Of a stretch of DNA of 14,830 bases, positions 7,601-14,098 are shown one piece after another. The notes under the pieces were generated by a model. The model was not told where the DNA came from, made no database searches, and saw only the letters and a list, made by a program, of their open reading frames with translations. The DNA lies in NCBI GenBank assembly GCA_041653315.1, contig JBAZFO010000027.1:1-14830 (forward strand). The letters are read 5' to 3'. This stretch comes from Candidatus Micrarchaeia archaeon. Its GTDB lineage: Archaea > Micrarchaeota > Micrarchaeia > Anstonellales > JAHKLY01. Positions within the stretch are counted from its first letter, which is position 1. Each line of letters begins with the position of its first letter. A program made the position numbers and the translations under genes.

Positions 7601-8041
7601 TTTATTCAAGTTTTTTGTTAAGCTTAATTTTTTTGCTGTTACTATAAAATCTCCTTCTTTTATGTCTCTTGCTTTTTTTTGTTTTATTTCAGCATTTTTA
7701 GTTAAAACAAAAAAAGGATGTTCTGGAGTTACTTCTACTTCCTGTCCAGATCTTAGGGATATTTTTATTATGTTTTTTGGTGATTTTAATTTCCATACGT
7801 GACTTATCCTTTTTTTAACAAATTCCCCACCCTTAAAACTAAATATTTTTGCTCCTTTTTTTAATTCAAATACCTCTCCTTTTTGATTTTTTATTTTTTC
7901 TCCGTCTTTACAAAGTCTCTGATAAAGTTCATCTGCGTTTATTATTTCACCATCGTCAAGAATAATTTTTGTTTTAGGTGCAACGCATTTTCCATGATCA
8001 ACATGTGCCATGATTGTAACTATGGGTTGTCTGATTGTCAT
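4679..8041 (-). CDS. infB: translation initiation factor aIF5B (IF2-like), with in-frame intein
   Basis: This GTPase promotes ribosomal subunit joining and positions initiator tRNA. The precursor is 1120 residues. Removing the 536-residue intein leaves 584, the usual archaeal aIF5B size. Spliced-protein motifs are the P-loop AHVDHGK-TS (12-20), the switch I region AGAITQHTSASEVP, DTPGHEAF (G3, 76-83), NKID (G4, 130-133) and SAKTGEGL (G5, 198-205), followed by domains II-IV. The ATG at 8041-8039 was chosen because AAAGGTG lies seven bases upstream. A TTG 30 bases further up is in frame but would translate through that ribosome-binding site. The P-loop starts with Ala instead of the usual Gly, as in EF-2. 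The gene follows rbcL with 51 bp to the ATG and has its own TATA candidate at 8076-8083. Confidence 0.95.
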   Translation of the reverse strand: MTIRQPIVTIMAHVDHGKCVAPKTKIILDDGEIINADELYQRLCKDGEKIKNQKGEVFELKKGAKIFSFKGGEFVKKRISHVWKLKSPKNIIKISLRSGQEVEVTPEHPFFVLTKNAEIKQKKARDIKEGDFIVTAKKLSLTKNLNKTKKQIIEKLEKMDNMVVFIKNEKFIERLKKEDKQKLLKANVFSTCPYGALKNKRFRTIDFFKIAKMFRISKLKAYEIITHIKNTSPKWRAGHTSRKVKLPKTKEEFEKFGYIIGCLIGDGCLGHSVNLFNVDENVTKTYINYCKEVLELNSKIEKQKNKCPKIINTGGKTLSRILYEIFDFPKKEKARDIKFGKIIQTSHELKKGAIAGWFDTDGTVSKINNSIEILSKSKALVEEMNLMLLEFGIPSVKRQRIKKYGKIQKTYWEIKIANEPYLYLFLSKFKIKCLKKIKVLKQAKEKSSTSRIFDMSPISGEFIKKQKIKCRNKKLAYYNKYLKYDRLSINFIKKLIKNTKNKKLKEQFSSLTTDSASFVEVKTKKEKKPEYEYVYDFTIPNTHNFVAEGMVIHNTSILDKIRNTVVASKEAGAITQHTSASEVPKEILLTICKKQLEQMKLEIKLPGILFIDTPGHEAFTSLRERGGSLADLAVLVIDINQGIQPQTIESIKILKQKKTPFIIAANKIDLLMGWNPKKDFCFMESYKQQTETTKDLLDQKIYEIVGKMYEYGFDTERFDRVQEMTKQILIIPMSAKTGEGLAELLLYISGISQKYLEKNLNIEVKGKGKGSILEIKEEKGLGTTIDVIIYDGSVKKGDEFLFGTLKGVKKTKIRGILKPTLPGQHIKDKFIYVDEVHAASGFKIFAPELEDAIPGSPFLIIEDEEKQTKEIEEQLKKVLFESEGAGVIIKTDTLGSTEALIKMLSGEKINIKQAGIGKITKTDIIGAKAVRNMDKYLGAILGFNVSINEDAKEEAKEEDIPIFESNVVYNLIDKYKEWAEEEKQRDKDSVMKGLVWPVKIRILRNHIFRVSKPAVFGVEILGGKLRPGFKMINEKGIILGEIKVIQDKGENIKEAKKGMQVAVSMEKPIAGKDFNEEDVLYSYINRETASTIKTHFSDELTEEEKALLKEITDITIMKYF
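6380..7987 (-). mobile_element. intein with LAGLIDADG homing endonuclease inside aIF5B
   Basis: This 536-residue protein-splicing element sits between Lys18 and Thr of the aIF5B P-loop. It starts with Cys1 (block A, CVAPKTKIIL). Block B is GQEVEVTPEHPFFV (81-94; His90 catalytic). The two endonuclease motifs are YIIGCLIGDG (240-249) and AIAGWFDTDG (335-344), each with its Asp. Block F is YVYDFTIPNTHNFVAEG (515-531). Block G ends in His535-Asn536, followed by extein Thr. All splicing residues are present, so it should splice. A helix-turn-helix-like stretch (FFKIAKMFRISKLKAYEIIT, 189-208) lies between block B and the first endonuclease motif and may aid DNA binding. Archaeal IF2/aIF5B inteins at this P-loop site are known, so the location is not new. 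Confidence 0.95.
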
Positions 8042-8048
8042 TATAAAA

Positions 8049-8055
8049 CACCTTT
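8049..8055 (-). promoter_or_regulatory. Shine-Dalgarno site deciding the aIF5B start
   Basis: The minus strand reads AAAGGTG, ending seven bases before the ATG at 8041. It favours this ATG over the in-frame TTG at 8071. Confidence 0.65.
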
Positions 8056-8075
8056 TATTATTATATATCAAAGAG

Positions 8076-8083
8076 TATTTAAG
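8076..8083 (-). promoter_or_regulatory. TATA box candidate for infB
   Basis: The minus strand reads CTTAAATA, centred about 39 bp before the infB ATG and just after the rbcL stop. A start about 25 bp downstream would give a leader of about 15 nt that still contains the Shine-Dalgarno site. Read-through from rbcL is equally possible. Confidence 0.4.
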
Positions 8084-8092
8084 TGTTATTTT

Positions 8093-9406
8093 TTATTCAT
8101 AATAAACTACTCTTTTTCCAATTCCCCATTTTTTAATTGCAGCGCCTAGTTCTTTATGTTCTTTTGCATATTCTAAAATATCTTGTTTTTTCATATATGA
8201 ATCTATTGCTTGGCGCATTGCTGTAGCGCCTGATTTAATTCCATCTGGGTGGCCTGCTACTCCCCCTCCTGCTTGTAAAAATAGATCTGTTCCTCCTCTA
8301 TGTATTGTTTCAGGAATAATACCTGGATATAATCCACCTGAAGAAACAGGCATAACAGATTTAGTATTATACCAATTTTGTCCTAATACATCTGCTTTAT
8401 CATTTTCAAATATCTTTTGTTTAATTAATGCATCTCTTATATTTAATTCTTCTTTATATTCACTTTTCATTTTTCCAGTTCCAAATGTTCCAATATGTAG
8501 TGAGTCAGCACCTATTAATCTTGCAATTTTAGCAACTGCAAGCATAGTCATTCCATTTCTTGGATTATGTGTGAACATTCCATGTCCTGCTCTATGTGCA
8601 TGTACAATTAAATTAGGTTGTGAATTTCTTAATGTTTCAAATCCGGCCCAGCCGCATGTTAAAATATCTACCATAGTTATTCTTCCTCCATGATCCTTTA
8701 TAAATTGTGCTCTTTTCATCATTATATTTGTTTCAGCTGAAACATTACAGCAATAAATTTTTTTCTCTCCTGTTTCACTTTCTGCTTTATCTCTCATTTC
8801 TAATGTTCTTATTACTCTATCCTCAAATTTATTAAATGTCATACTTGTTAAATTTTCATCATCTTTTACTAAATCTAATCCTCCAGACCAAGATTCATAT
8901 GCATATTGAGCATGTACTTTAGCAGTTCTTCCAACTTTTGGTTTTATTATTGTTCCACATATTGGTCTTTTTTTAATTTGTGTAATTTTTCTTATTCCTT
9001 CAATCCCATGTTTAGGTCCTTTGAATGAATTTATTATATCTTTAGGAAATGAAATATCTAATAATCTTAAATTAGCAATTTCTTTCATACCAAAAATATT
9101 TCCAGCAATTGCACTCATTATTTGAGGCATATTTCCTTTTTCAAATAAATCAGAAGGATAAGCAATTTTTATTGTATTATTTTTTTTATTTATATAATAA
9201 ACATGAGGAGTTATTTTTTTTCTTAAAGTAGGTGAAATTCCTCCTACATCTGTCCATGTTCCTATTGAAGATTCAGCAGTAATATGTTCTGCTGCTTGTT
9301 CTAAAGTTAATTTTTTATCTAATTTTCCAGGTTCAACATAAAATTTGCATATTAAATCATTTTCTTTTGGTTTATATTTTAAATTTGTAAATCCATCGAA
9401 TGGCAT
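8093..9406 (-). CDS. rbcL: ribulose-1,5-bisphosphate carboxylase, archaeal form III family
   Basis: The enzyme carboxylates ribulose-1,5-bisphosphate to two 3-phosphoglycerates. In archaea form III RuBisCO usually serves AMP/nucleoside salvage rather than a Calvin cycle. At 437 residues it fits form III and lacks the longer form II/III size. All main active-site residues are visible (spinach numbering in brackets): Glu45 [60], Thr50-Trp51 [65-66], Asn103 [123], Lys155 and Lys157 in GTIIKPK [175, 177], Lys181-Asp183-Glu184 in KDDE [201, 203, 204], His271-Arg272 [294-295], His304 [327], Lys312 [334], Ser356 [379] and the GGG at 380-382. Loop 6 (HIGTFGTGKMKSE) is one residue longer than in form I and lacks the GKMEG ending. 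The start is fixed by GGGGTGA four bases upstream. AMP phosphorylase and ribose-1,5-bisphosphate isomerase are not in the window. Confidence 0.95.
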   Translation of the reverse strand: MPFDGFTNLKYKPKENDLICKFYVEPGKLDKKLTLEQAAEHITAESSIGTWTDVGGISPTLRKKITPHVYYINKKNNTIKIAYPSDLFEKGNMPQIMSAIAGNIFGMKEIANLRLLDISFPKDIINSFKGPKHGIEGIRKITQIKKRPICGTIIKPKVGRTAKVHAQYAYESWSGGLDLVKDDENLTSMTFNKFEDRVIRTLEMRDKAESETGEKKIYCCNVSAETNIMMKRAQFIKDHGGRITMVDILTCGWAGFETLRNSQPNLIVHAHRAGHGMFTHNPRNGMTMLAVAKIARLIGADSLHIGTFGTGKMKSEYKEELNIRDALIKQKIFENDKADVLGQNWYNTKSVMPVSSGGLYPGIIPETIHRGGTDLFLQAGGGVAGHPDGIKSGATAMRQAIDSYMKKQDILEYAKEHKELGAAIKKWGIGKRVVYYE

Positions 9407-9410
9407 TTAA

Positions 9411-9417
9411 TCACCCC
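9411..9417 (-). promoter_or_regulatory. Shine-Dalgarno site of rbcL
   Basis: The minus strand reads GGGGTGA, followed by TTAA and the ATG. It is nearly the same as the sites of the 244-aa gene and the 70-aa gene. Confidence 0.75.
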
Positions 9418-9450
9418 AATAATTAATATGAAAAGAATAAGAAAAATAGA

Positions 9451-9463
9451 TTTATAATATAAA
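9451..9463 (-). promoter_or_regulatory. TATA box of rbcL
   Basis: The minus strand reads TTTATATTATAAA about 50 bp before the ATG. This predicts a leader of about 25 nt with the GGGGTGA site. It lies just downstream of the T-rich tract ending the 244-aa gene, so rbcL appears to have its own promoter. Confidence 0.55.
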
Positions 9464-9470
9464 CTGATAA

Positions 9471-9512
9471 AAGAAAAGAAAATCAAAAGAAATAAAAAGG
9501 AAAAAAAGAAAA
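9471..9512 (-). terminator. T-rich archaeal-type terminator of the 244-aa gene
   Basis: Immediately after the TAA at 9513, the minus strand runs for about 40 bases almost entirely of T, with T7, T5 and several T4 runs broken by single C, A or G. No hairpin is seen. Runs of T without a stem are the usual archaeal termination signal, and the position between a stop codon and the next promoter fits. Confidence 0.6.
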
Positions 9513-10247
9513 TTAGATTAGTTCGCCTGCTAAAATCCCTGATAATTCTGTGCGGTGAACTTCTCTTGTGTCTACTAATTCATTTTCCCAAACATCATTT
9601 TCTTTACATTCCCAAATTAAATTAAGGAATTTAAGGCTTTGTATTTGCATGCGTTTTCTTCTTTCTGTCCATTCTTTACTTGGGATTTTATTTTCTAAAA
9701 ATACTTCATCCAATATTTTATTAATCTCACTTCTTAACAAATGAGAATTTAAAATACTTTTATCCCTCTCTGAATCTACAAGATCAAAATACAATTTATA
9801 TAATTTTTCTACTGTTTTTTGGTCTAAAATAGATATTTTTTCCCTACTTTCATATTCTTGCAATTTTCTCTGTTTTTCTTCTGAAATTAGTTTATATTTA
9901 AATGCTCCAACAATTTTATCACCCTCAATTTTCATAAGATAAGTCCCACTTTTTACATGCGTTTCTATAAATTTACTATCATCTAATAATTCTTTAAAAA
10001 TTGGGGTAAGATCTAAATCAATAGAGAATATTTGATAATTACTAACTTCACCAATTATATTCTTTGAAGTTCTAAAATATGTTTTCCCTTGGATTGTTTC
10101 TAAATAACCACCACTTTTTTCTGATTTTAAAAGAATTGTCCCTTCTGCTTTTGGTTGAGTTTTTATAAATCCTTGTGGTAAGCACCTTTTTAATGCTTCT
10201 ATAAATTGTTTAGGTCTTTCATAATTTTGTAATTTATTTTTTTCCAT
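9513..10247 (-). CDS. hypothetical protein, 244 aa
   Basis: I do not recognise this family. No signal peptide or membrane segment is visible, so it is probably cytoplasmic. Residues 35-120 look like a beta-rich domain (GTILLKS, GYLETIQGKTYFRT, GTYLMKIEGDKIVGAFKYKL). Residues 121-215 are helical and charged, with WTERRKRMQIQSLKFLNLIW near 193-212. Expression signals are very good: GGGGTGAG three bases before the ATG, and a TTTATAAA box about 53 bp upstream preceded by an A/G-rich BRE-like stretch. A T-rich terminator follows the stop, so it is probably a single-gene transcript upstream of rbcL. It is divergent from the aCPSF2 gene. No function can be assigned. Confidence 0.75.
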   Translation of the reverse strand: MEKNKLQNYERPKQFIEALKRCLPQGFIKTQPKAEGTILLKSEKSGGYLETIQGKTYFRTSKNIIGEVSNYQIFSIDLDLTPIFKELLDDSKFIETHVKSGTYLMKIEGDKIVGAFKYKLISEEKQRKLQEYESREKISILDQKTVEKLYKLYFDLVDSERDKSILNSHLLRSEINKILDEVFLENKIPSKEWTERRKRMQIQSLKFLNLIWECKENDVWENELVDTREVHRTELSGILAGELI

Positions 10248-10250
10248 TTA

Positions 10251-10258
10251 CTCACCCC
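10251..10258 (-). promoter_or_regulatory. Shine-Dalgarno site of the 244-aa gene
   Basis: The minus strand reads GGGGTGAG, followed by TAA and the ATG at 10247. This is one of the strongest ribosome-binding sites in the window. Confidence 0.7.
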
Positions 10259-10296
10259 AAATATCATTTTGTCTGAAATATATTACTATTTCAGGG

Positions 10297-10304
10297 TTTA
10301 TAAA
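10297..10304 (-). promoter_or_regulatory. TATA box of the 244-aa gene
   Basis: TTTATAAA is preceded on the minus strand by GGAAAGC, resembling a BRE. A start about 25 bp downstream, near 10274, gives a leader of about 27 nt that includes the GGGGTGAG site. Confidence 0.55.
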
Positions 10305-10355
10305 GCTTTCCATTATTATTTATTTTTAATAACAAAGTAATTTCGTGCCCTCGCC

Positions 10356-10369
10356 AGATTTATAAATCT
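10356..10369 (+). promoter_or_regulatory. palindromic TATA box of the aCPSF2 gene; transcript probably leaderless
   Basis: AGATTTATAAATCT is a perfect 14-bp palindrome with TTTATAAA at 10359-10366. Its centre is 25-26 bp before the A of the ATG at 10388, exactly where archaeal transcription starts. No Shine-Dalgarno site lies between them. The mRNA should therefore begin at or within a base or two of the start codon. Confidence 0.6.
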
Positions 10370-10387
10370 ACCTTGTGAAATCAAGAT

Positions 10388-11719
10388 ATGGCAAATGATG
10401 AAATTACTTTTTATGGTGGAGCGCAAGAAGTAGGAAGAAGCTGTGTTAATGTTTATTCTAAAATAGGCCAGATAATGCTTGACTGCGGAATTAAGTTAGG
10501 AGATCCTATTGAATATCCTATTATTCCTAAAGAAGATTTTAAAAAAATAAAACATATTGTTCCTACACATACACATTTAGATCATATAGGATTTCTTCCA
10601 CATATTATTCAAAAAGGCAAAGCATATAATGCAAAAATATATGCTACAAAACCTACAAGAGATTTAATGCAGTTGTTATTATCTGATTATCAAAGATTGC
10701 AAGAAAAAAAATTATTTTCAACAAAAGATGTTGAAACAGTTTTAGAAAAAACACAGCAAGTAGAATATAAACAAAAAATAAGTGGAAAAGGATTAATCCC
10801 ATTTACTTTATATAATTCAGGCCATATTTTAGGGGGAGCAATGATAAAATTAGAAGGAAAATGTGATTTGTTATATACAGGAGATTTAAATTTAAGAGAA
10901 ACAAAAATTATTGAAGGTGCAGAATTAGGATTAAAAGCAAAAAATTTAATTTTAGAATCAACTTATGGTGGAAAAACAGATAGGTTGCCTTCATTAAAAA
11001 ATGCATCTCAGCAATTAATAGAATCTATTAAAGAAACTTTAATTGCAGGCGGACATGTTTTAATACCAACCTTTGCAGTTGGGAGAGGACAAAACATAAT
11101 GATGGTTATTGAAAGTTATATGCGTTCAGGTGCATTGCCAAAGGTTCCTATTTATACAGATGGAATGGTTAATAGAGCTAATAGAATTTATAGACACAAT
11201 GTAATATATGCAAAAGAAGAAATAAAAATGAGAATTTTAATGAGTGATGAAGATCCATTTAAAAGTCCGTTTTATAAAGTTCCAAAAACTAAAGATAGAA
11301 GTGATGTTTTATCAGAGCCTTGTATTATTTTATCAACATCAGGTATGTTAACTGGCGGTCCAGTTTTAAATTATTTAGAAAAATTAATTGAAAATCCAAA
11401 AAATAAATTAATTATAGTTGGTTATCAAGTTGAAGGTTCTTTAGGTAGAAAATTATTAGATGGAGAAAAATATGTTCAATTAGGTTATGGTGAAGATAAG
11501 AAAGAATATGAAGTTAAAATGAAAGTAGAAACAGTTCCTTTTTCTGGACATTCAGATCATGATGATTTAATAAAATTTGTTAAATCTATAAAAGGATTGA
11601 AAAAAGTTTTTCTTATGCATGGCGAACCTAAAAAAATACAAGAATTAGCAGAAGATATTCAACAAAATAAAAAAGTAGAAGTTATTATGCCTAAAAATAC
11701 TGAAATTTTTAAATTATAG
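10388..11719 (+). CDS. beta-CASP metallo-beta-lactamase ribonuclease, aCPSF2-like
   Basis: This is an archaeal CPSF-type RNA nuclease of 443 residues, without the N-terminal KH domains of aCPSF1, hence the aCPSF2 assignment. Metal-site motifs are complete: Asp32 in MLDCG (motif 1), H61-T-H-L-D65-H66 (motif 2), His146 in SGHILGG (motif 3), Asp166 in YTGDLN (motif 4) and His411 in MHGE. The beta-CASP motifs are Glu190 in ESTYGG (A), STSGMLTGG at 316-324 (around B) and His388 in FSGHSDH (C). Such enzymes cleave and trim RNA (endo- and 5'-3' exonuclease) using two zinc ions in the cytoplasm. The nearby alternative is archaeal RNase J, but STSGMLTGG favours CPSF. The 3' end overlaps the convergent CARDB gene by 6 bp. 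Confidence 0.92.
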   Translation: MANDEITFYGGAQEVGRSCVNVYSKIGQIMLDCGIKLGDPIEYPIIPKEDFKKIKHIVPTHTHLDHIGFLPHIIQKGKAYNAKIYATKPTRDLMQLLLSDYQRLQEKKLFSTKDVETVLEKTQQVEYKQKISGKGLIPFTLYNSGHILGGAMIKLEGKCDLLYTGDLNLRETKIIEGAELGLKAKNLILESTYGGKTDRLPSLKNASQQLIESIKETLIAGGHVLIPTFAVGRGQNIMMVIESYMRSGALPKVPIYTDGMVNRANRIYRHNVIYAKEEIKMRILMSDEDPFKSPFYKVPKTKDRSDVLSEPCIILSTSGMLTGGPVLNYLEKLIENPKNKLIIVGYQVEGSLGRKLLDGEKYVQLGYGEDKKEYEVKMKVETVPFSGHSDHDDLIKFVKSIKGLKKVFLMHGEPKKIQELAEDIQQNKKVEVIMPKNTEIFKL

Positions 11720-14098
11720 ATAATCTTCACAAGCTAAAACTATTCCGCATCTTATTGTACATATAGCAGTATCATTCATTAAATTTCCTGAATGTGGATC
11801 AGTCCATTCTGCAAAAATAGTATATGTAGTTATTGCTGAAGTATCACCACATGTCCATCTTGCGTTTTTTGAATATATATCTCCAGCCCTTATCATTTCT
11901 GTAATTGAAGCTGGAAAACTTGGTGAAGGATTAATACTTCCAGAATAAGTTGGTATAATAGTTGTTGTAATATCATATGATCCATCATTTATTACTCCCC
12001 AGTTTCCGTTGTCCATTCCTCCGTTTGATATATTTAAATCAGTACAAAATGCAGTAATATTTCCTGGTGCCGGAGGAACACAACTAAGCCATAAAGTTAA
12101 ACAATTATCAGTTTCTGATCCTTCATTAACTTCATTATCTATATCAGCACATGCTTGTATTTGATAAGTTCCTTCTATATTAATTTCATATGAATATTTA
12201 TGTGTAACTTCAGTATAGGTTTCGGCAGTTACATCTGCTAAGTCAGTGCATGTTCCCCAATCATTTCCAAAAGGGGTGGTTGTATCTGCTTCTCTTTGGG
12301 GGATAAATAAGAATGAATTAGGCATCCAAAGATTTGGCATTGGAGGAACAGAATATCTTGTTGTATTTAATATAGTAGTTCCTTGTTTTAATTCTACTAA
12401 TGTCCAGCTTGCATTTTGTGAACATATACTATTTGAATATGTTGTTAAATCAATTGTTTGTGTTTCATTTACTATACAAGGTGCACGTCTTATTGGTGGA
12501 AATCCACTTGGTTCAATATCACTTTTAACTCTTAAATTTGTATAAGCATCACATACAATAGTTATATTATCACAATTATCATTTTCATTAACTTCTATTA
12601 CTTCATCATAATAATCAGCGCATGCTTCAAAAGTAATATTCATATTTATTCCAGGGGGACATGTAAAATCAAATGAATTAATTTGATTTGCGCCTTCATT
12701 TAAATTCGGAATTAAAAATCCCGTATTTGTGAAAAGTGATGCATCATTTGATGTAACAAATGTTGTTGATTCACTTCCTGTTTCTAATGAACCTATATTA
12801 ATAGTGTCAACATCTATTGTTGTTGTAGCGCCTTCTGTTTGATAAATAATTCCCGTAGCGCCTCCAGCAGATAAATTCACAACTAAATCAGGTCCTTGTG
12901 TAATTGGTGCATCTATTGGCCATTCTCCTGTTTGATCATTACATACAGGTAAATTTGTATCAAAGAAAACACGTAAAGAAATTTCTTCATTTGTATAAAT
13001 TTCAGGTGCAGTTAATTGTCCTGTAATAGTATATTCATATGCTCCTTCTCCTGCAGGAGGTGTTGGAACTGAAATATTAAATGGAGTATCTGGAGTAAAT
13101 ATAAAATCAGAAGGTGTGGCAGTTATATCAGTTATATTAAAAGCCATTGATTCTCTATTTAAGAATAAATGAATAATAATATCTTTTGTTTGTCCTGGAT
13201 TAATAACAATTTCAGGATTTCCTTCAACATCTGTAATCATCATACTATTAATAATTATTTGCGGATCATCAACATGTAAAACAAAGGGAGTTTTTGATCC
13301 TGTATAAGGAAATAAATTTTCATCTCTATATACATATACTTTATTATTAGTTGAACTTTCAATATTTGTTTGTCCCAAACCAAGACATTGAACCTCTGAA
13401 TAAGATAATTCAAAAATATAATCGCCAACTGGCAAGTATGAGATATCAAAATCTGGATTACCTAGTTCTAAAATGATTGGAACACTATTTATATCAGCAA
13501 TTAAATTCCCATAACATACAACACCAGCATGTCCTTTTTTATTATTTAGATATGCTGTTGGTTCACTGCATTTTTCTTTATAGTAATTAAATGGTTCCTC
13601 ATATTTATTAAAAATATTATTTGGGTGAGTTAATGAAAATACAATTGGTCCAGAATTTATTTGGTTATACAATGATTCACTAATTTGAATTTGTTGCTGA
13701 GTTATTGGTGGCCCATCTAAAGGTTTTAATCCATTATTCCAGTCTGGAATTGAAAAATAGGGTATTGTTCCCATAAATTGATTGCCAAAAGCAAATTCAT
13801 TTAATATAGGATTAGAATCTAAAGTAACTTCTGAAGCACAAATAATTGCCCCATCTGGAAGATCTAATGGATCTGAGCCATCTAATGTATTTCCATTTGT
13901 TGAAATAATAATATTTGTTGAAAAATATAAGTCAGTATTAATAAAATAATTAACACAACTTGTAGGATTTGAATTACATTGAGTCCCCCAACAGAAATTT
14001 GGATATATTGTATCATCAATCACAAAAGATGGATATAAAAAACCAATTAAAAATAAAAAAGAAATTAAAAAGATATTTATTTTATTTAATTTATTCAT
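11714..14098 (-). CDS. secreted CARDB-type beta-sandwich surface protein, 794 aa
   Basis: Residues 1-28 form a signal peptide: a Lys/Asn-rich start, then NIFLISFLFLIGFL. The mature part is rich in Asn, Thr, Pro and aromatic residues, with over 20 Cys, as expected for a disulphide-linked extracellular protein. At about 402-517 and 520-673 it has two CARDB-like adhesion modules, each ending in the typical signature (ACADYYDEVIEVNENDNC and ACADIDNEVNEGSETDNC). A third Ig-like module occupies about 680-794. No C-terminal membrane anchor is visible. The ATG at 14098 was chosen because AAGGTGA lies just upstream and a signal peptide begins there. A start 39 bases earlier would put a charged extension before it. 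The gene overlaps the upstream stop by 8 bp, so the pair is translationally coupled. The ligand is unknown. Confidence 0.8.
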   Translation of the reverse strand: MNKLNKINIFLISFLFLIGFLYPSFVIDDTIYPNFCWGTQCNSNPTSCVNYFINTDLYFSTNIIISTNGNTLDGSDPLDLPDGAIICASEVTLDSNPILNEFAFGNQFMGTIPYFSIPDWNNGLKPLDGPPITQQQIQISESLYNQINSGPIVFSLTHPNNIFNKYEEPFNYYKEKCSEPTAYLNNKKGHAGVVCYGNLIADINSVPIILELGNPDFDISYLPVGDYIFELSYSEVQCLGLGQTNIESSTNNKVYVYRDENLFPYTGSKTPFVLHVDDPQIIINSMMITDVEGNPEIVINPGQTKDIIIHLFLNRESMAFNITDITATPSDFIFTPDTPFNISVPTPPAGEGAYEYTITGQLTAPEIYTNEEISLRVFFDTNLPVCNDQTGEWPIDAPITQGPDLVVNLSAGGATGIIYQTEGATTTIDVDTINIGSLETGSESTTFVTSNDASLFTNTGFLIPNLNEGANQINSFDFTCPPGINMNITFEACADYYDEVIEVNENDNCDNITIVCDAYTNLRVKSDIEPSGFPPIRRAPCIVNETQTIDLTTYSNSICSQNASWTLVELKQGTTILNTTRYSVPPMPNLWMPNSFLFIPQREADTTTPFGNDWGTCTDLADVTAETYTEVTHKYSYEINIEGTYQIQACADIDNEVNEGSETDNCLTLWLSCVPPAPGNITAFCTDLNISNGGMDNGNWGVINDGSYDITTTIIPTYSGSINPSPSFPASITEMIRAGDIYSKNARWTCGDTSAITTYTIFAEWTDPHSGNLMNDTAICTIRCGIVLACEDYL

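Noticed and set aside
7299..7802. Plus-strand open frame of 167 codons inside the intein
   Set aside because: It is the reverse strand of a well-supported coding region, with a Phe/Leu-rich product as expected for antisense of Lys-rich AT-rich DNA.
8042..8071. TTG start at 8071 giving a 10-residue longer aIF5B
   Set aside because: The extension would be translated through the AAAGGTG site, and the family starts close to the P-loop as MTIRQPIVTI does.
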